Origin: Mansonella perstans
Taxonomy: Eukaryota > Nematoda > Chromadorea > Rhabditida > Onchocercidae
NCBI GenBank assembly: GCA_037074765.1
Contig: JBAMDO010000232.1
Span: 21,409 to 85,408, forward strand
DNA: 64,000 nt
Reading direction: 5' to 3'
The notes beneath the pieces were generated by a model that ran no database searches, had not been told where the DNA came from, and saw only the letters and a program-made list of their open reading frames with translations. Made by a program: the position numbers and the translations under genes. Positions 36,405 to 51,000 of this stretch are shown here, one piece after another (position 1 is the first letter of the stretch; every line of letters starts with the position of its first letter).

Positions 36405-38557
36405 CTGCAAACAAAAATCTGCAAAATTTAGTCAAATTGATTTTTATCAGAATTTTTAATCGTAATTACTTGTAAAATTTTCCACCTTATTTGAATCATT
36501 TCCATTCCTTCTAATACACTATCGTTACTCATCGTTCTCTCGCTCCTTTTTACTTTCCCTCACTCTAATTTATCATTAAAATCCACACAATCTGCTGATG
36601 CTAACCTTGATAACCTTAAACTAACCCTTTACCATCCCTCACAATTTTATCCCATAACCGTACCTGTCACTGCCAAGCTTATTACAATGCTATTAAACTG
36701 AAAGCAAAACATCGAACAATCCATAAATCTTTTGTTGGCAGAAATCCGGAAGAAACTAATCCGTTTCTCGTGGGTGTATGCAAAAATTTCTTTACAGATT
36801 AACGGTTTTCCGGATTGTTCATTAACAGATTGATAAGCATTGCAGAAGAGAAGATATTACATTTATTGCCACAGTTACATTTGAGGGAAAGGTTTTTTAA
36901 ATTGTTTTTCATATCGTTTTGCTATATTTGTTGGTTATATTGAAGTGAAAAGGAAAAAAAAAAAGTTTTGAAAATTCTAAACTGGAAGAATCATCGAATT
37001 GGATTGGCTCAATTTAGAAACTTTAGCATTTTTTTGGTAGTCAAACAGATGTCAATACATGGTCAGTTATTTATGACATGACGGAAGTGGTAGAGACCAC
37101 ATTGGTCACCAATTTATAATATATGGAATGACATTACTGTGACAGTTGCGTAATATGCAAATCATGTGGGAGAGATTCGATGCAAAGTCTCATTTTATCA
37201 ACAGCATAAATAAGCGTTACGTATGTCTTGAAATGATGATACGTAAATAAACGTGAACAAAGAAACACAATAGCCTGGTTAAACTTCAGATAAATGTTTA
37301 CATATGAATTTACAATTGCACTAAATATTAACGTTTTCATCCATACAAAATACAATCAATTGTTAAACAATTACAGCAAAATCATAGAGTTAATTAAATA
37401 ATTCAAATATTAATTCAACTGTTGTCAAGTTTACCAGATGTTTATTGTATTCATGAAAACTTCATGAAATTGATAATATCTTATTGGAATTGACGTGTAA
37501 TTTAACGTAATTGCAAAATTTACAAGTACTGAAAAGAATTTATTGAGCGATACCCAGTAAGCATAAAAATCAGTTTGAACATTATTTTTAGTTGATATGC
37601 ATTTTGAAAGCAACGTTTAATTTACATGAATCAAAAGTGAACATGTAGCATATAATTAAGAAAAAAACGCGAAACAGAATTTTAAATAGAATTTTATATT
37701 GAAAAATACAAATGACCATTTTTCCGGTTGTCGGGAAAACTGTCATTAAAAAAAATGGTATCATAGGAAGAAGTCGCATGTATTACAACATTGTGTCTTT
37801 CCCGATATCTTTGATGGAAGATTTGTTGGATAGCAATTAATTTAAAATGTTTTATTTGATTTATTTTAAGTTAATACATTAAGATACCAAACAACTTTTC
37901 GTGTTTATATATTGGATTAGAAATAATCGATAACAATGACAAAAAACATTAGTCTGTAAATGTACATCATGTGAATAAAATATGAATAGAACATATTTTA
38001 ATAGAAAGCTTTTTTTCCATTTCATTAAAATTAACAAATTTGAGAAGAAATAATTGTTATTTTAATTTGTTAATGTATCTGCTTCTCTTGATAGCAGATT
38101 TTGTAATTTCTAAAATTTCAAAATCGAAACTTCTGATAAAAAAAATTTTTTGTAGCAATTTATTAACAAATTTTGTGTGTGATGCAAAACTCATTTACAG
38201 ATTCAAGAAAATATGACATTTTTAAATTCAAATTATCCTTGCTGTGTAGAGGCAATAGAGGCAAGCAAAATTATTACAAGCTCTGAATAAAAAAATAATG
38301 AAAATGGTCACAATTTGAATATTATAATTACAATATGCTCAATGATAAGCAGCAGAATCAGCTATGATTATCAATTTATAGGTATATGCATTCAATGAAA
38401 TGGATCAGATATAAATACAAATTGAATAATCAAATCAATTTTAGTTTTTTTTTTCTTTTTTGTAATTGGAGCTATCGAATTGAAATCGAATTTTTTTTTC
38501 CTTCTTTTGATCGCAAGAAGATAAAAGAATATTTACAAAAATTAAGGATATCGAAGA
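36405..38557. other. Intergenic: innexin 5' flank and cca-1 3' flank
   Basis: About 2.1 kb without supportable exons. Minus-strand frames at 37134-37355, 37431-37613 and 37588-37779 have no splice context or motif. A candidate AATAAA for cca-1 lies at 38159-38164 (-). A short inverted pair around 37089-37110 (GGTAGAGACC and GGTCACC) may be chance. Confidence 0.5.
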
Positions 38558-39061
38558 TCATTTGAGTATGGAAGAACTTGCACTGTGATGTTCATTGGAT
38601 TTCAGTAAAGATGTTTCCGTATGACCTGTGTGAACTAATGAGCAGTCCTTTTCATTCTTCTTATCAGTGTCAGTATTATCCTAAAAAATTCAAAAATTAA
38701 ATGATTTTTACAAAAAAAAAGAAAAAAATCATAATACAAGATGGATGATAGCTAGGAAATTTTAACATATTTAACCATGCTTACTTTACTGATTGGTTTT
38801 TTACACATAATTCATTTATTTTTGAACATATATTTCCATTCCTAATTTCTTCAATCAATCAGTTAAATCTTATCATCTTTTTATTCCTTAATTTCTCATT
38901 TCTAATTGGTATAAATTTCTAATCGCTTATTGGTTAATTTCATTTCTAATTGGTATAAGAAAAAATATCACAAACTAAATCTTTTTCTGATGAATCTGCA
39001 TTATCTTCAACATCTGTATCAGTTTTATTTGCATCCGTATCCGTTCCAGTAATTCCATGAC
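38558..39061 (-). other. cca-1: cca-1 C-terminal tail, short and Asp/Thr-rich
   Basis: Exons 38976-39061 and 38558-38680, the latter ending at TGA. The tail is only about 70 residues after S6. It is polar with a repeated DTD theme ([16 protein letters not shown], then [12 protein letters not shown]). The phases fit, but the tail is much shorter than vertebrate CaV3 tails. Confidence 0.85.
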
Positions 39062-42000
39062 CTGAAAATTTATACCTTGCAATGGATTCGTTAGTAAATA
39101 CTTATTTTGGATTAAGAAGATGAAGTGCTAAAATACTTAATTTAAGCGGTAAAAAAAAAATAGTTCAAGCGAATATTTTCTTTTTCTTTCTCAGTTTTTC
39201 ATATAAATTTCTACTTGTATCAAGTTTTTCCATTTCGAAATTAAATGTATGAATCGTTATGTTTTTATTCTGATATACAGCAGCAAATTAAATTTTTGTG
39301 ATTTTTTTCTTGCATAATTGGATAGAAATTTATATACAAACCATCAGAAGCGTCTTCTCTTCTATTATTTTCTTCCAAATGTTTCATCAAAACAGCAACA
39401 ACAACATTGACCAATACAAATTGCGAGATTAATACAAATAAAATGAAAAAACACGGCGCTAATATCGGATCAACACAACAATTCGATTCACAATGATCTG
39501 ATGGATCACAATCATCACGTAATGCATCCTACAAATAAAAATATAAGTTACAATTTTTATAAATTATAGTCATAATTTTAAAAAAAATTGAAATAAAAAT
39601 CTAATCCATAATTTCGTTTTCCACAAATTTATTAAACTTATATTTTAAAAAAAAAATATACATGTATATTTTTTCTTTATTTGCAAATAATATTTTAGGA
39701 CTTTTAAATTAAATCAGAGCACATTTTAAAATATTAAAGTTTATTAGCATTTAATGCTTATATACCTTCATAATTCCATTCCAGTTGTCACCTGTAGCTA
39801 TGCGGAATAATGTAAGAAATGCCATTCCGAAATTCTTGAAATGTGCATGCTCACCAAGTCCGTCACACGGATGTTCATCCGAACATTCTGGAAAAAAAGA
39901 AAAATTTTAAATTATAAAAACACATTTGTTTTTTTTTTTTTGAAGTACATTATTATTTGATGATTTACTAAACTGTTCAAATATTTCTTGGATCTAAATA
40001 GCTCTGATGATCTAAACACAGTATTTTTTTTTGCAAAATTTTAATATAAATGAATTTATTTAGCTGTAGATTCGAATTTGCTATCAATTGTTATTTGAAA
40101 TTGAACAGAAAAGAAAAAAACATTCTCTTCGAGTAGCATACCGAGTTTACCGAATAACTCAACACCAAGAGCAGCGAAAATGAAAAATAAGAGAAAGAAA
40201 AGGGATCCAAGATTTCCAACTTGTGGTAATGCTTCACCAACAGTATCTAACAGTGATCGGATACCTTTAGCCATTTTTAACAGTTTCAACACTGCAGAAT
40301 AATTTATATGATATATATATAGATGCATCGAAAAATTGGTGATTTAAGATTCAATTAACTTTTTTGCAAAAATTAGAAAGAAATTATTCAGATTTCTGTG
40401 AAGCGTTGCTAATTTATTTCCTACTTCTTTATGCTAATATCAAGAGTATTTTTCTCAAAAATTTTAAAATCTAAAAATTTTTCATCGACCTTACTGTCTT
40501 TTAAGTTTCAGTTTTAATTTTTAAAACATTTTATCAAGGCAACATTCGTATCAGAATGCAGTGGAAATTTTAGAAATATTTGAAAATAATACTCAAATAC
40601 CTCGGGCAATACGAAGGACTCGCATTACTCGGATAATTGTTGGATTAATGGGTAATTCTAAGGCTTCAAATTCCTCAAATATGATACCAGAAATAGACAA
40701 AATTACAATGGAAATATCCAACTGATTCCATCTGTAATAAATTTTACATCACAGTATCATACAAACAGAATGATCAATAATAAATAATATATTGATAACT
40801 TTTTTTGATTTTACGTCGATTTTGTTTGACTTTTGTCCTCTTTTCATTGGTGAGATGAAAAAAATCATAAACCTCTTATCTTTAAGTTCTGAAAAAATAA
40901 CGCGAACTGAGGCTTGACTGAATTTGAATTTGCTTCGTTTTTTTGCAAACAAATAAGTTACTTACCGTTCATTGAAAAATCGACGAACTCCCAATGCTAT
41001 AAGTTTAATCGCAGATTCAAGAGTAAAAACAGCTGTGAAAAAATAATTTAAGGTTTTCAGGACATATTTCAGGCCAACTGGCATCATATAAAATTCCATA
41101 GCCATTGAAATAACATTTACTCCTGCAGCAATTAACGTTGGTAAAATGAGATATGATTTTAAAAAATCTGGAAGTTTTTATATCCTATTAAATTAATTGG
41201 AAGTAAATTATCCAAATTAAAACTGTCCTATAACTTTCTTTCTGCTCCCTGTACCATTTAATATTGATTCGTGGAACGAATAATAATAATAAAACTTTAG
41301 AACAAATTGGAAATTTAGCGCATCAAATTAGTACCATTTTTCAATCTTTTAAACTTACCAATAACACCAGCGATGGCTAAGTCGAAGTACTTCGATGTTA
41401 CAATACTGTGCAAAAATAACCTTGCTGGACCATAATTATGCCAGTATGGTCGAGTTTTCTCACCTCAAAATGTTGATAAATAAAGAAACCTTGTATCATT
41501 TAAATTTGTTAAGGATATAAATTATTATTCAAAGTTTTTTCTAATGGCTTCAATAAAGCTATAAATATTTGAAGGAATAATTTTTTCTTGTTCAGAAATT
41601 TTAAATAAAAATAAAGCTAAAATTAAAAAATTCGATTTGGTATTTTGCTCAATTTTAGTTTCATTTTATGGAATAAGTTTGAAAAAAATGAAAGACGTAT
41701 GAAATGGCAATAATTACGTCGTTTTTTCTTTTGGACATATTCACTTTCGTATTGTTGCCGTTTTAATTTGCGTTCTAGGCGCTTTTTTCGGGCGTGTTCT
41801 TTCATTTCAGCTTCCAATGCTTCTTTACATTTATGAAAATTCTCTACCACAACACCAACAAACATATTCAGTACAAAGAATCCAACAAGCAGTAGGAATG
41901 AAATGAAATAAATCATTCGCCATTCATTGTAATTTTCGATTGGCTAAAGAGATTTTAATTAAATTCGTGCATTTCAGAAAAATTTTTAAATAAACTGCAA

Positions 42001-45000
42001 AATTAACAAATTACATTAACAGTTACCTGTAAATCTACACCTGTTGCATCGATACCCTGATACATGATAGCAACCCAGCCATCTTTACTAGATAATACGA
42101 ACAATGACATCAGTGCCTAAGAAAGTTAAGCCAAATTTGAATGTAATAAATCCTATTATTAAACAAATTTTTGTTAGTAATGTGCAAATTTTAATTCCTT
42201 AGCTTACATAGTTCAAGAATGTCAAAACTTGCACGAAGATACTTGGCCAAGGTTATTAAAATTGTCATAAAAAAGAAGTGACAAAATTGTCAAAAGCTTT
42301 ACCTGACCAAGATTATCAAAATTATAACGATGATTTACCCAACGATTTCGTGGATCCATCAAGCAATCAGCCTTTGTTGTAACATTACTTATATTTGGTC
42401 CAACACAATGAAACATCATACCCTACAAATTAAATTCATATTAACTGATATCAAGGAATATTAATGCTTATTTTTTTTTAAAATTTAATCAGTTAACTAA
42501 CTGATTGCAGTTCAAATAGTGCTATTGTCTTTTTGCTTATTTGCGTGGCAAATACCTTATCTGTAAGATATAGTAAGTTAAAGGAAACTTGACCTTGAAC
42601 AACTGAACACCAAGAATACCAAAGATGATGAAAAAAGTGCAACAAATCAAAACAATATTTCCAATGGGTTTCAAACTACTTATCAACGTCATAACCACTA
42701 ATTTTACTCCAGGTGCTCGATTAATAACACGTAACGGACGTAATGCTCTTAGCAATCTTAATACACGTATAACACCAAATATTTTTGGTGAATCTAAAAA
42801 AAAAAATAAAATTACAAAAATTTCAGATAAATTTGAAATTAAATTATTGGAAATAAAATAAACAGCTAAAGACAAGACTGCTATGATATTTATTAAGTTA
42901 AAGTCAATTAAACTTACCTATATGAACTAATAATTCAAAAACAATATTGATCAGACTTATAATAACCAGCGCACCATCCAGAATATTCCATCCATCTTTA
43001 AAATAAGCATTTTTTCCAAATAAACATCCATTCGCAATTACCTAAATTGTTAAATCAATAATATCAACTAATTAATAGCCAATTTGTTGTCAAAAATTCA
43101 TCATTTTAGAATTAGTTAATTTAAAAGTTTAAAAACTGAAAAAAATGCATGCTGACCTTCATACACATTTCAACTGTGAAAATCACAGTGAAAACATATC
43201 CGGCAAATGTGAGAAATTGACGTTCCAGAGATTTCGGAGGAATCGACGGTCGTTCCATTGCTAATGTGATACAGTTAATACCGATGAATACCAAAATTGT
43301 GTAATCAAACCATTTTTTCTGCGTTAATTGAAGGCATCTAAAAAAAAGAAAAGGAAAAGGATAGCACAAGTTCCATATGTATTGCGACATTTGCGCGATT
43401 TATACAATTTTCTTTTCGCACAAATTTAATTGTAATTGTTTTATTGTTAATCTTTTTCATTCGATCAAATTACATTCATGTTAATTTTAAAATTTCAATT
43501 TTGCTAAATCATATTATTTTTTTGTTGATTTCTGTTGAGATTTCTGCAAAGATTTCTGTAAAATTTTTCTTTTTTTTGTTGATTGAACCAAAAAGACTTA
43601 CTTAACTCGAATTCGATTTTTTGAATTAAAAATATAAAGTGAATAGTCGGCACGTTTGTAAAAACACGTTTTTCTATATAATCGCATTAATTTTGTATTT
43701 TTCCGTTCTCTTTTGCGTCGTTCTTCCTCTTCAATTGCAAGTTGCAATTCTTCATTGGCCTACAAAAAAATATTTCTGTTACCTGTTAAATTATCAGAAT
43801 TATCCTATAAAGTATTATTTTAAATTCAAAAGATACACATTTTCCAGGGAATTTCTGTCTTTTTTTTTTCCTATTGAATTATAATCAGATTATTTTCTAT
43901 CTGCTTCGACGTTTTTGTTTTTTTTTGCTTTTTTTGATTTCTGTGATCAAATAAATTCTTGTGTGAAAATTTTCAAATTAAAATATAATAATCAAAATAG
44001 TAGCTTCAATTTGCAAAGAAACTTTTTATGTGCTGCATCTACCAAATTTTATTAGAAGTTTACTAAAATTGAAAATTAATTTTCCTTCAAAGAAAAAATA
44101 AAAAAACATTTGTAATGTATGGCAATTATTTCTTAAATCTAACACTTTATATCTTTCAATAAAATTTTCAATTAAAAAGGACACACCTCAAAATTTTAAA
44201 TTCATTAATTTTTGGCAATGTCAAGAAAAGCAGAATAAAATCCTTTTTTTTGTTAATTCAATCAAGAAATACAATGATTATTAAGTAATATAATTAACCT
44301 TAATAAACTTCTCCCTTGTGTAAGCTCTAATAAGAGCTTGCCAGCTACTAATGGATCGAATTGTATTGAGCTTTGTTTGCATTCCACACCAACTGTTTAT
44401 ACGTCGTCGAACTTCATCGTTCGAATAATAATCAATGCGTGGTATAATTTGAGGCAGCACAAGTGAAGTATGCCGGTTTAACCTTAAAAAAAAAAACGCT
44501 TTTTACATTAGATAATGACCGAAAGCTTCATTTATTTAAGTGACACCTACTACAAAAGCTGACCGCTGACTCTAAAATGAGATGAGGTGTTTTTTCCATT
44601 TGCAAAAATTGTATGATTACAGTCAACTATCGATGACAACATTGGATGATGTCGTAAAATATAGGCTACTATGGAAGCCTAAAAAAATAAAAATAGATAT
44701 TTGTACAATTGGATAAGAGGTTTTATAATTTGTCAAGTTGCTTCTAGTTTGGCTTAAACTAGAATTTGACATAGACTAGGGAAAAAATACCTAAAATTAA
44801 GATCTGGGTTAATAGTTTTTTGCGAATAACGTTGATTAAAACTAGCAGTTCGTCTGGTAAGAAACGATCGTTGTCTTAATTGCAGTGATTTTTCACCTTC
44901 CTGATCCTAAATGAAAAAATTGGCGAAAATTAGGAACAAAAATTTGTATAAATCATTGAATTTTATTTATCAATAAAAAATGCATAACTTTTAACTTTCA

Positions 45001-48000
45001 ACCCAAGGCATCATTAATGGGAATAAAAAGTTATATCGGAATTGTTTCCTTTTTTTTGGGAGAGTGGGGGCATAAAATTTATTAAATGTCACAAATAAGA
45101 TATTTTTAGCATAAAAAAAATTTTCTCCAATTTCAAAATGAAAACTTACATCATTTAGATTTGCTGGAACACTGTATTGCATTTGATGTACATCTTGAAA
45201 TGCTTGAAAATTACTTGGTCCACGATTGTAAATGTAATATGTCGGAGAATTCTAGAATAAAAATTAAATTTAATCAGTCTAAACCTTCACGAACCTTTTT
45301 TCACATTCAATGAAATTTGAATATAAAAAAAAATATTGAAACCCTTTGATTAGGATAATTAGAAGAGGACGCTTTTGCTAGGAACAATTCCAATTCTCGT
45401 TTTCTTTCTTTTTCCTGAATATTTGCCTTTTCCATAGCTTCTTTTTCCTGGAATTATTTAAAATGAACTATCGGTTATTCAGAAATGAATTAAGAGTTTT
45501 GTTACATATGTAAAAGATTTCAATGTGTTAAACTTTTTCACTCACCACAAATATTAGTGTAAAATTAATCATTCAGTTAAATTTTTTTTAAGAATTTTTG
45601 GTTGATTATTCAGTACTGTTTTCTTAAAAATTATTTATTTTTAAGATTATTTCAATTTTTTTTTTAACAAGAATTCCGTTTTGATAAAAAAAGAAAAGAA
45701 TTTTACCAATAGCCGTTTTTCTTCCTCTTTACTTTCCTGGAAACCTTCAACCAGAATTGCAACAAGCAAATTAAACAGTACATAGTTGCCAAATGTCATT
45801 AAAGCAACAAAATACAGGGCAGCCCAAGGTGTCGTACGAGCCATACCATTAAATAAAACTACATTCCAATCTTCTTGTGTTAAAATCTTAAAAATATTTA
45901 AAAAAAGAAATAAATTTAAAAGAGAAGTATACGATGATATGCAACTATGTAAAACAATTTTGATAACTGAAATTTCTTTTATGCCGATCAATTTTAGAAT
46001 CAATTTTAAAAAAAAATGGATATTTTGTATATCTTGAATATGTTCCATTTCAAATCCGAAATGATATCATTCATTTCAGTCCAAAAATGATATTTAATTC
46101 ATTTTAAGAAACTATGATTTTTTGAGATCATTTAAAATCCAGCAGTACATGCCTGAAAAACAGTGACCAATGCCCATAAAAGGGAATCAAAATTTTTTCG
46201 TTCACATTTCTTCGTTTGATCCATTGCACTAATAGAATTTTTGCAAAATTTGCACCCAAACAAATTCATTCCAAGTATACTGCAATGAAATATTTCTTCT
46301 AAAATTTGAGCAAAAATGGCAAATACATCGCCGAGTATTAGTTTTTTACCTTTAAATGATGTTGTACTGCTGCAGATGACAAATTTTGAAAATTTAGTCA
46401 ATTTTTGAGTGTACTGTAGATTTAATACTTCATTTTACAATTTTATGAAAATAATTTCTCATGCATACCTGAAAATAAAGATGAAGAGAATGAGTAATCC
46501 AAAGAATACCGTCACATTATCCATTGTACGTAGCATAACAACTAATTGATACCGTAAAGCAGGCATAAATCGGACCAGTTTTAAAATTCGAAGTAAACGA
46601 AATGTTCGAAGCACTGATAAACCTCCCTTTCCTTCTTGAAACAATTCCAACACACTGTGAAAACAACGAAATAATAATTTGATTCAACAGATAAATAAAT
46701 TGGAAAAAAGTGATAAATCTTTTTTTGTCAAAGGAAATATTTCAACTCTAATTAAATTTCTTGATTCTTGAGAAAATCTAAGATTTCAATTTGGTAAGGA
46801 AAAATAAGATATAATTCAAGCTCTGTAAATTCTTAAAAAAAGGAAAAATAGACCTTCACCTTAATACGACTATTCCGCCATCAAAAAGATTGAATCCATC
46901 GGATAAATAACCAAATAAACCATCTGCGCCTACTTTGAGCAACATTTCCAATGCAAATAAACCAGTGAAGAAGTAATTACTGATTTCTAAGACTGATGTC
47001 AGCAATTCAGGCTAAAAATGAATTGAACTTTGATTCCTTATAGATTAAAAATTAGGCACTTTATTTTATCAAATATTAACTGCAATTTAACAAATTCAAT
47101 TTCATTAGTAATTTACTAGAATTTCATCAGTGATTTACTGCAGTAATGAAAATAAAGAACCTGCTGATGATATTCGATACCCATACTTAATGTATTGATC
47201 AAAATAGCGAATAAAATACCGCGTTTGAAATGATTGCAAATCACAAATGCTCGAAGTTTTTCACGGAATCGACCAAATAACGTAGAATTTGTTTTAATCC
47301 TATTATTCTAGAATGTTTCAGTACGTTAGTAGACAGAAATGACACAATAAATAATATGAATATACAAGAAGTTGCAAATTCCAATATTATTGAGGAAATC
47401 CAGAATTAACACAATAATAATATTTTTCCATTTCATGATTAATTTTTAAACTTCATTCACTGCTCTTTTTTTTCAATTTTCAAATTTGGCTCACTTCTCT
47501 TTTTTTATTGTCATAAAAAGAAAAAAATGAAATGTACTACAAATTACCGGTTTAATGCGGGAATGATAATCATAGCAATCGCTGCTATCAACATTGCCAG
47601 TATTGTCACATTCAAGTTCACCTTCGATTTCAGATAATTGATCAAAAGGTTCAATATCACTTTCCTCACCACTTGATAAGTCTCGAACTCGAACAGATTT
47701 TTTCAACGATACAAGTTCATTATCACCTCTTTCCATACCATTTTCTAGACTGTTTGATGTGCAGTCTGTCATAAGGTATTATCCGTAATAGTAAATTTAA
47801 AGGAAATTTATCACAATACTATTTTACAAAAACAAAAAATTTTATCAACAAATTTTATTCTACATTTTTTGAAATTTTCTTTTCAATTCTGAAATAAAAC
47901 AGAAGATTTCAGAAAAAATAAATAAATCAAAAAAAAAAAGAAAGGTATACCATTCATACTTCCATCTCGTTTCAGATTCACAATACCACCTTGGGTTTTA

Positions 48001-51000
48001 CTTTTCTCAGGAAGCATACTTTCCAACCCCAATACCTTATCATCTATAATATTTTATAATTCACAAAATGAATAAATTTTCATTGTAAATTTTAACATTG
48101 TAAATGTTAAAATTTAAATTTGTCAAATCCAAGATTTATTTAGAATAGCGGCTCCATTACATGTTAACGCTGCTAGTTTTTTTCTTTTTTAAATCTTCCG
48201 AGAAACATTCCGATAATAAATGATTAGAACAAAATTTATCAGTCGCCATACAATTTAAGATGCAGAAATAAATGTGTCACTAAAAATAATTAATGGGAAA
48301 TTTTTCGCAATAAATGGCAAGATAATCTTAAGTCCTTCAATTGACTTTAAGTTAATTATATTACTTGTAGCAACATTAGCCATTTGAACATCTTTCGCTT
48401 TTGTTTCTCTAGAATTTGCAAGATTTTTGAAGTTTTTCCGCCTAATTGAAAAACGTTCCTCCCAAACTTTCCATTGCTGGAATAAAAATTTTCATAACAT
48501 AAAACTGAGTAGTATTTATCAAGCATTAGACAAGCACTGTTATTCGACTCATTATTGCAATTTGTAAAAATTTACTAAAATGCTAACATATTTATCCCGT
48601 TACCTTAAGAAACCTTCTTTTCAATCGACGAGCATAATGGCTTATAGATTTGATTATAGCTGCATAGATACTATCACCCGCTTCACCATCCCTTGATAAA
48701 TGAGCTAAATCGCTGCCTAAAAAATAATCAATGCTATTTTTATTTTTTATTTATTTTTTTCTGAATATGAGATTTTAAAATTTTTCAAATGGGAAAAATT
48801 TGTTGTGCAGAGAATTACACTAACTAAGAGATCCGGAGGACCGTAGTCTTTTCCTCTCTTCAATCATTCGTTCGGTTTCACGTCGTTTTGTTTCCGCAAA
48901 TTGCGATGCAATAACAACCAAGCATAAATTAATCATGAAAAATGCCCCTATCTGTAAATTAATTACTATACGGCGAAAAAAAGGAAAAAAGTTAAATCCA
49001 ATTAAAATTATATTTTTAATAATATATAATGTTGTAATAATTCAATAATCATTTCATTCATCCATTTATTCATTATTTGCTAATAAAATTGTCGAATTAC
49101 TAATGCATAAAAAAAACTTACAATAATCAATAAGACAAAATATATCCAATTCCAAAATGAATGTGCATCCTGTACGTAATACATAATATCTGTCCATCCT
49201 TCCAAGCTTATTACCTATGTAAAATTGATCTTATCAATTATGTTATCAATCGATAACATTATAATATGCATTTTGCTTCAATCTCATTATATATAAATCA
49301 TTTCGCTTTTTTTGCTTATGGTATGTTTTTGAAATTTTAAAAAAGTAAATTACGAAAAAAAGAATGGGAAATGGGGAAAATAGGAAAAATTGATACCAGA
49401 AAGATAGCAATCCAGGCAAAGCCAATATTATCAAATGATATCGATCCTTGAAATGGATTACGATGCATAACTTTACATTCGTTATAATATGCATTCCAAT
49501 TTATACAAGCTGTTGTATCATTTTTCATATTTGCCCACTCATGTATCGACAAATTACATCTGAAAAGTGAAATATTTGGAAAATTTAATTGTAAAATTTG
49601 TTTTCTAAAATGATTTAATGCATGAGATAAATGAGATTAATTTCATGAAATACTGAATTTAATATTCGTCAGTTTATCGTATATTGTATCTGCAAGTTTG
49701 ATTATTTTACCAAAAATTTCACAAAATAGTTGACTTAATTTTTGTTTTCCTATAAAAAATCATATTTCATGTTAGTGCCAAAAAAATTAGCTAATATGTA
49801 ATTTAAATTAAGTCTTATTTTGTTTATTTTTTGTTGAATCTTTTATATTAGATGTAGATGAATTGGAGTAATTTAGATTGAAAATAGATCAAGAAAAAGT
49901 TTTTACATTTCAATGAACAATTTGGAACATAATTCTCATCAATATTTTTATATAATTTTAACAAAAATTAAATAACGATTAATTTAAACTCAACATATGA
50001 AAGCTTACTTAACTCCATTGTGTACATAGGGAGGTAGATTATTGCATCTGTGCAGACCTGATGAATCCGCTTGACTACAAATATATTCTAGCGAGGTGTC
50101 TTCCGGTATATAATATCTGCAACATCAAAAAATGTTTTATTACTTGAAAGTCAGAATTTACTGTGTGTTTGTAGAAATCCTACTGGAAAAAAGAGGATAA
50201 AATTGCATCAAAAAAAATTTCAACTAATCAGTAAAATGATAACGATATCTGTTAGAGTAATAAAGTCATTGATGCAACGCACTGATAATTTAATCAAGCT
50301 AGGCTATCTTTAATTCTTTACTATGATATTTTAAAGAATGAAAAACTATAAAGAAATTTATTTTACCGTGTAAGTGATACATCTGAGACATCAATATCAG
50401 CATTTATTTTGGGTAAGCTAATAACACAACGATTTCTGAAATATATCATTGCATTCTTTAAACCAAAAAAAAATCAAAATTTTAGAATTTTACAAATAAA
50501 ATATCAGACATTTCATATAAATAATAGCTAATTATTTGAAACAGAACTTTGATTTTCATTCAAGTCCTAATTTTGCTGCAAAATTTTTATTTACTCAAAA
50601 TTAAGATATTATTATTATTAGTCTTAAATGATATTTAAATTTTTGAGAAAACTTTGAGATGATACCTGAGCAATCCGGCCCATAACTGAACACCAATAAT
50701 ACCAAATATGAAGAAGACAAAGAAACATAATAACAATACATTACCGAGCATCGGTAATGTGTCCAGTAATAGATTAACTGGAAAAAAGTTTAATTTAATT
50801 AATCAAAATCATTAATTTAGTTGAACTTATTCTAATATTAATCACTTTATCGTACTTTTTCTTTCTTTTTCTCTCTTTTACTTTGCCAATTTTTTTCATT
50901 TCCAAAAAAATATATGTACACAGATATGGAAATTGTCATGGCAAACCAAGAATTCTCATAGATGGTATCCTATTGACAGCACGTAACGGTCGAAGTACAC

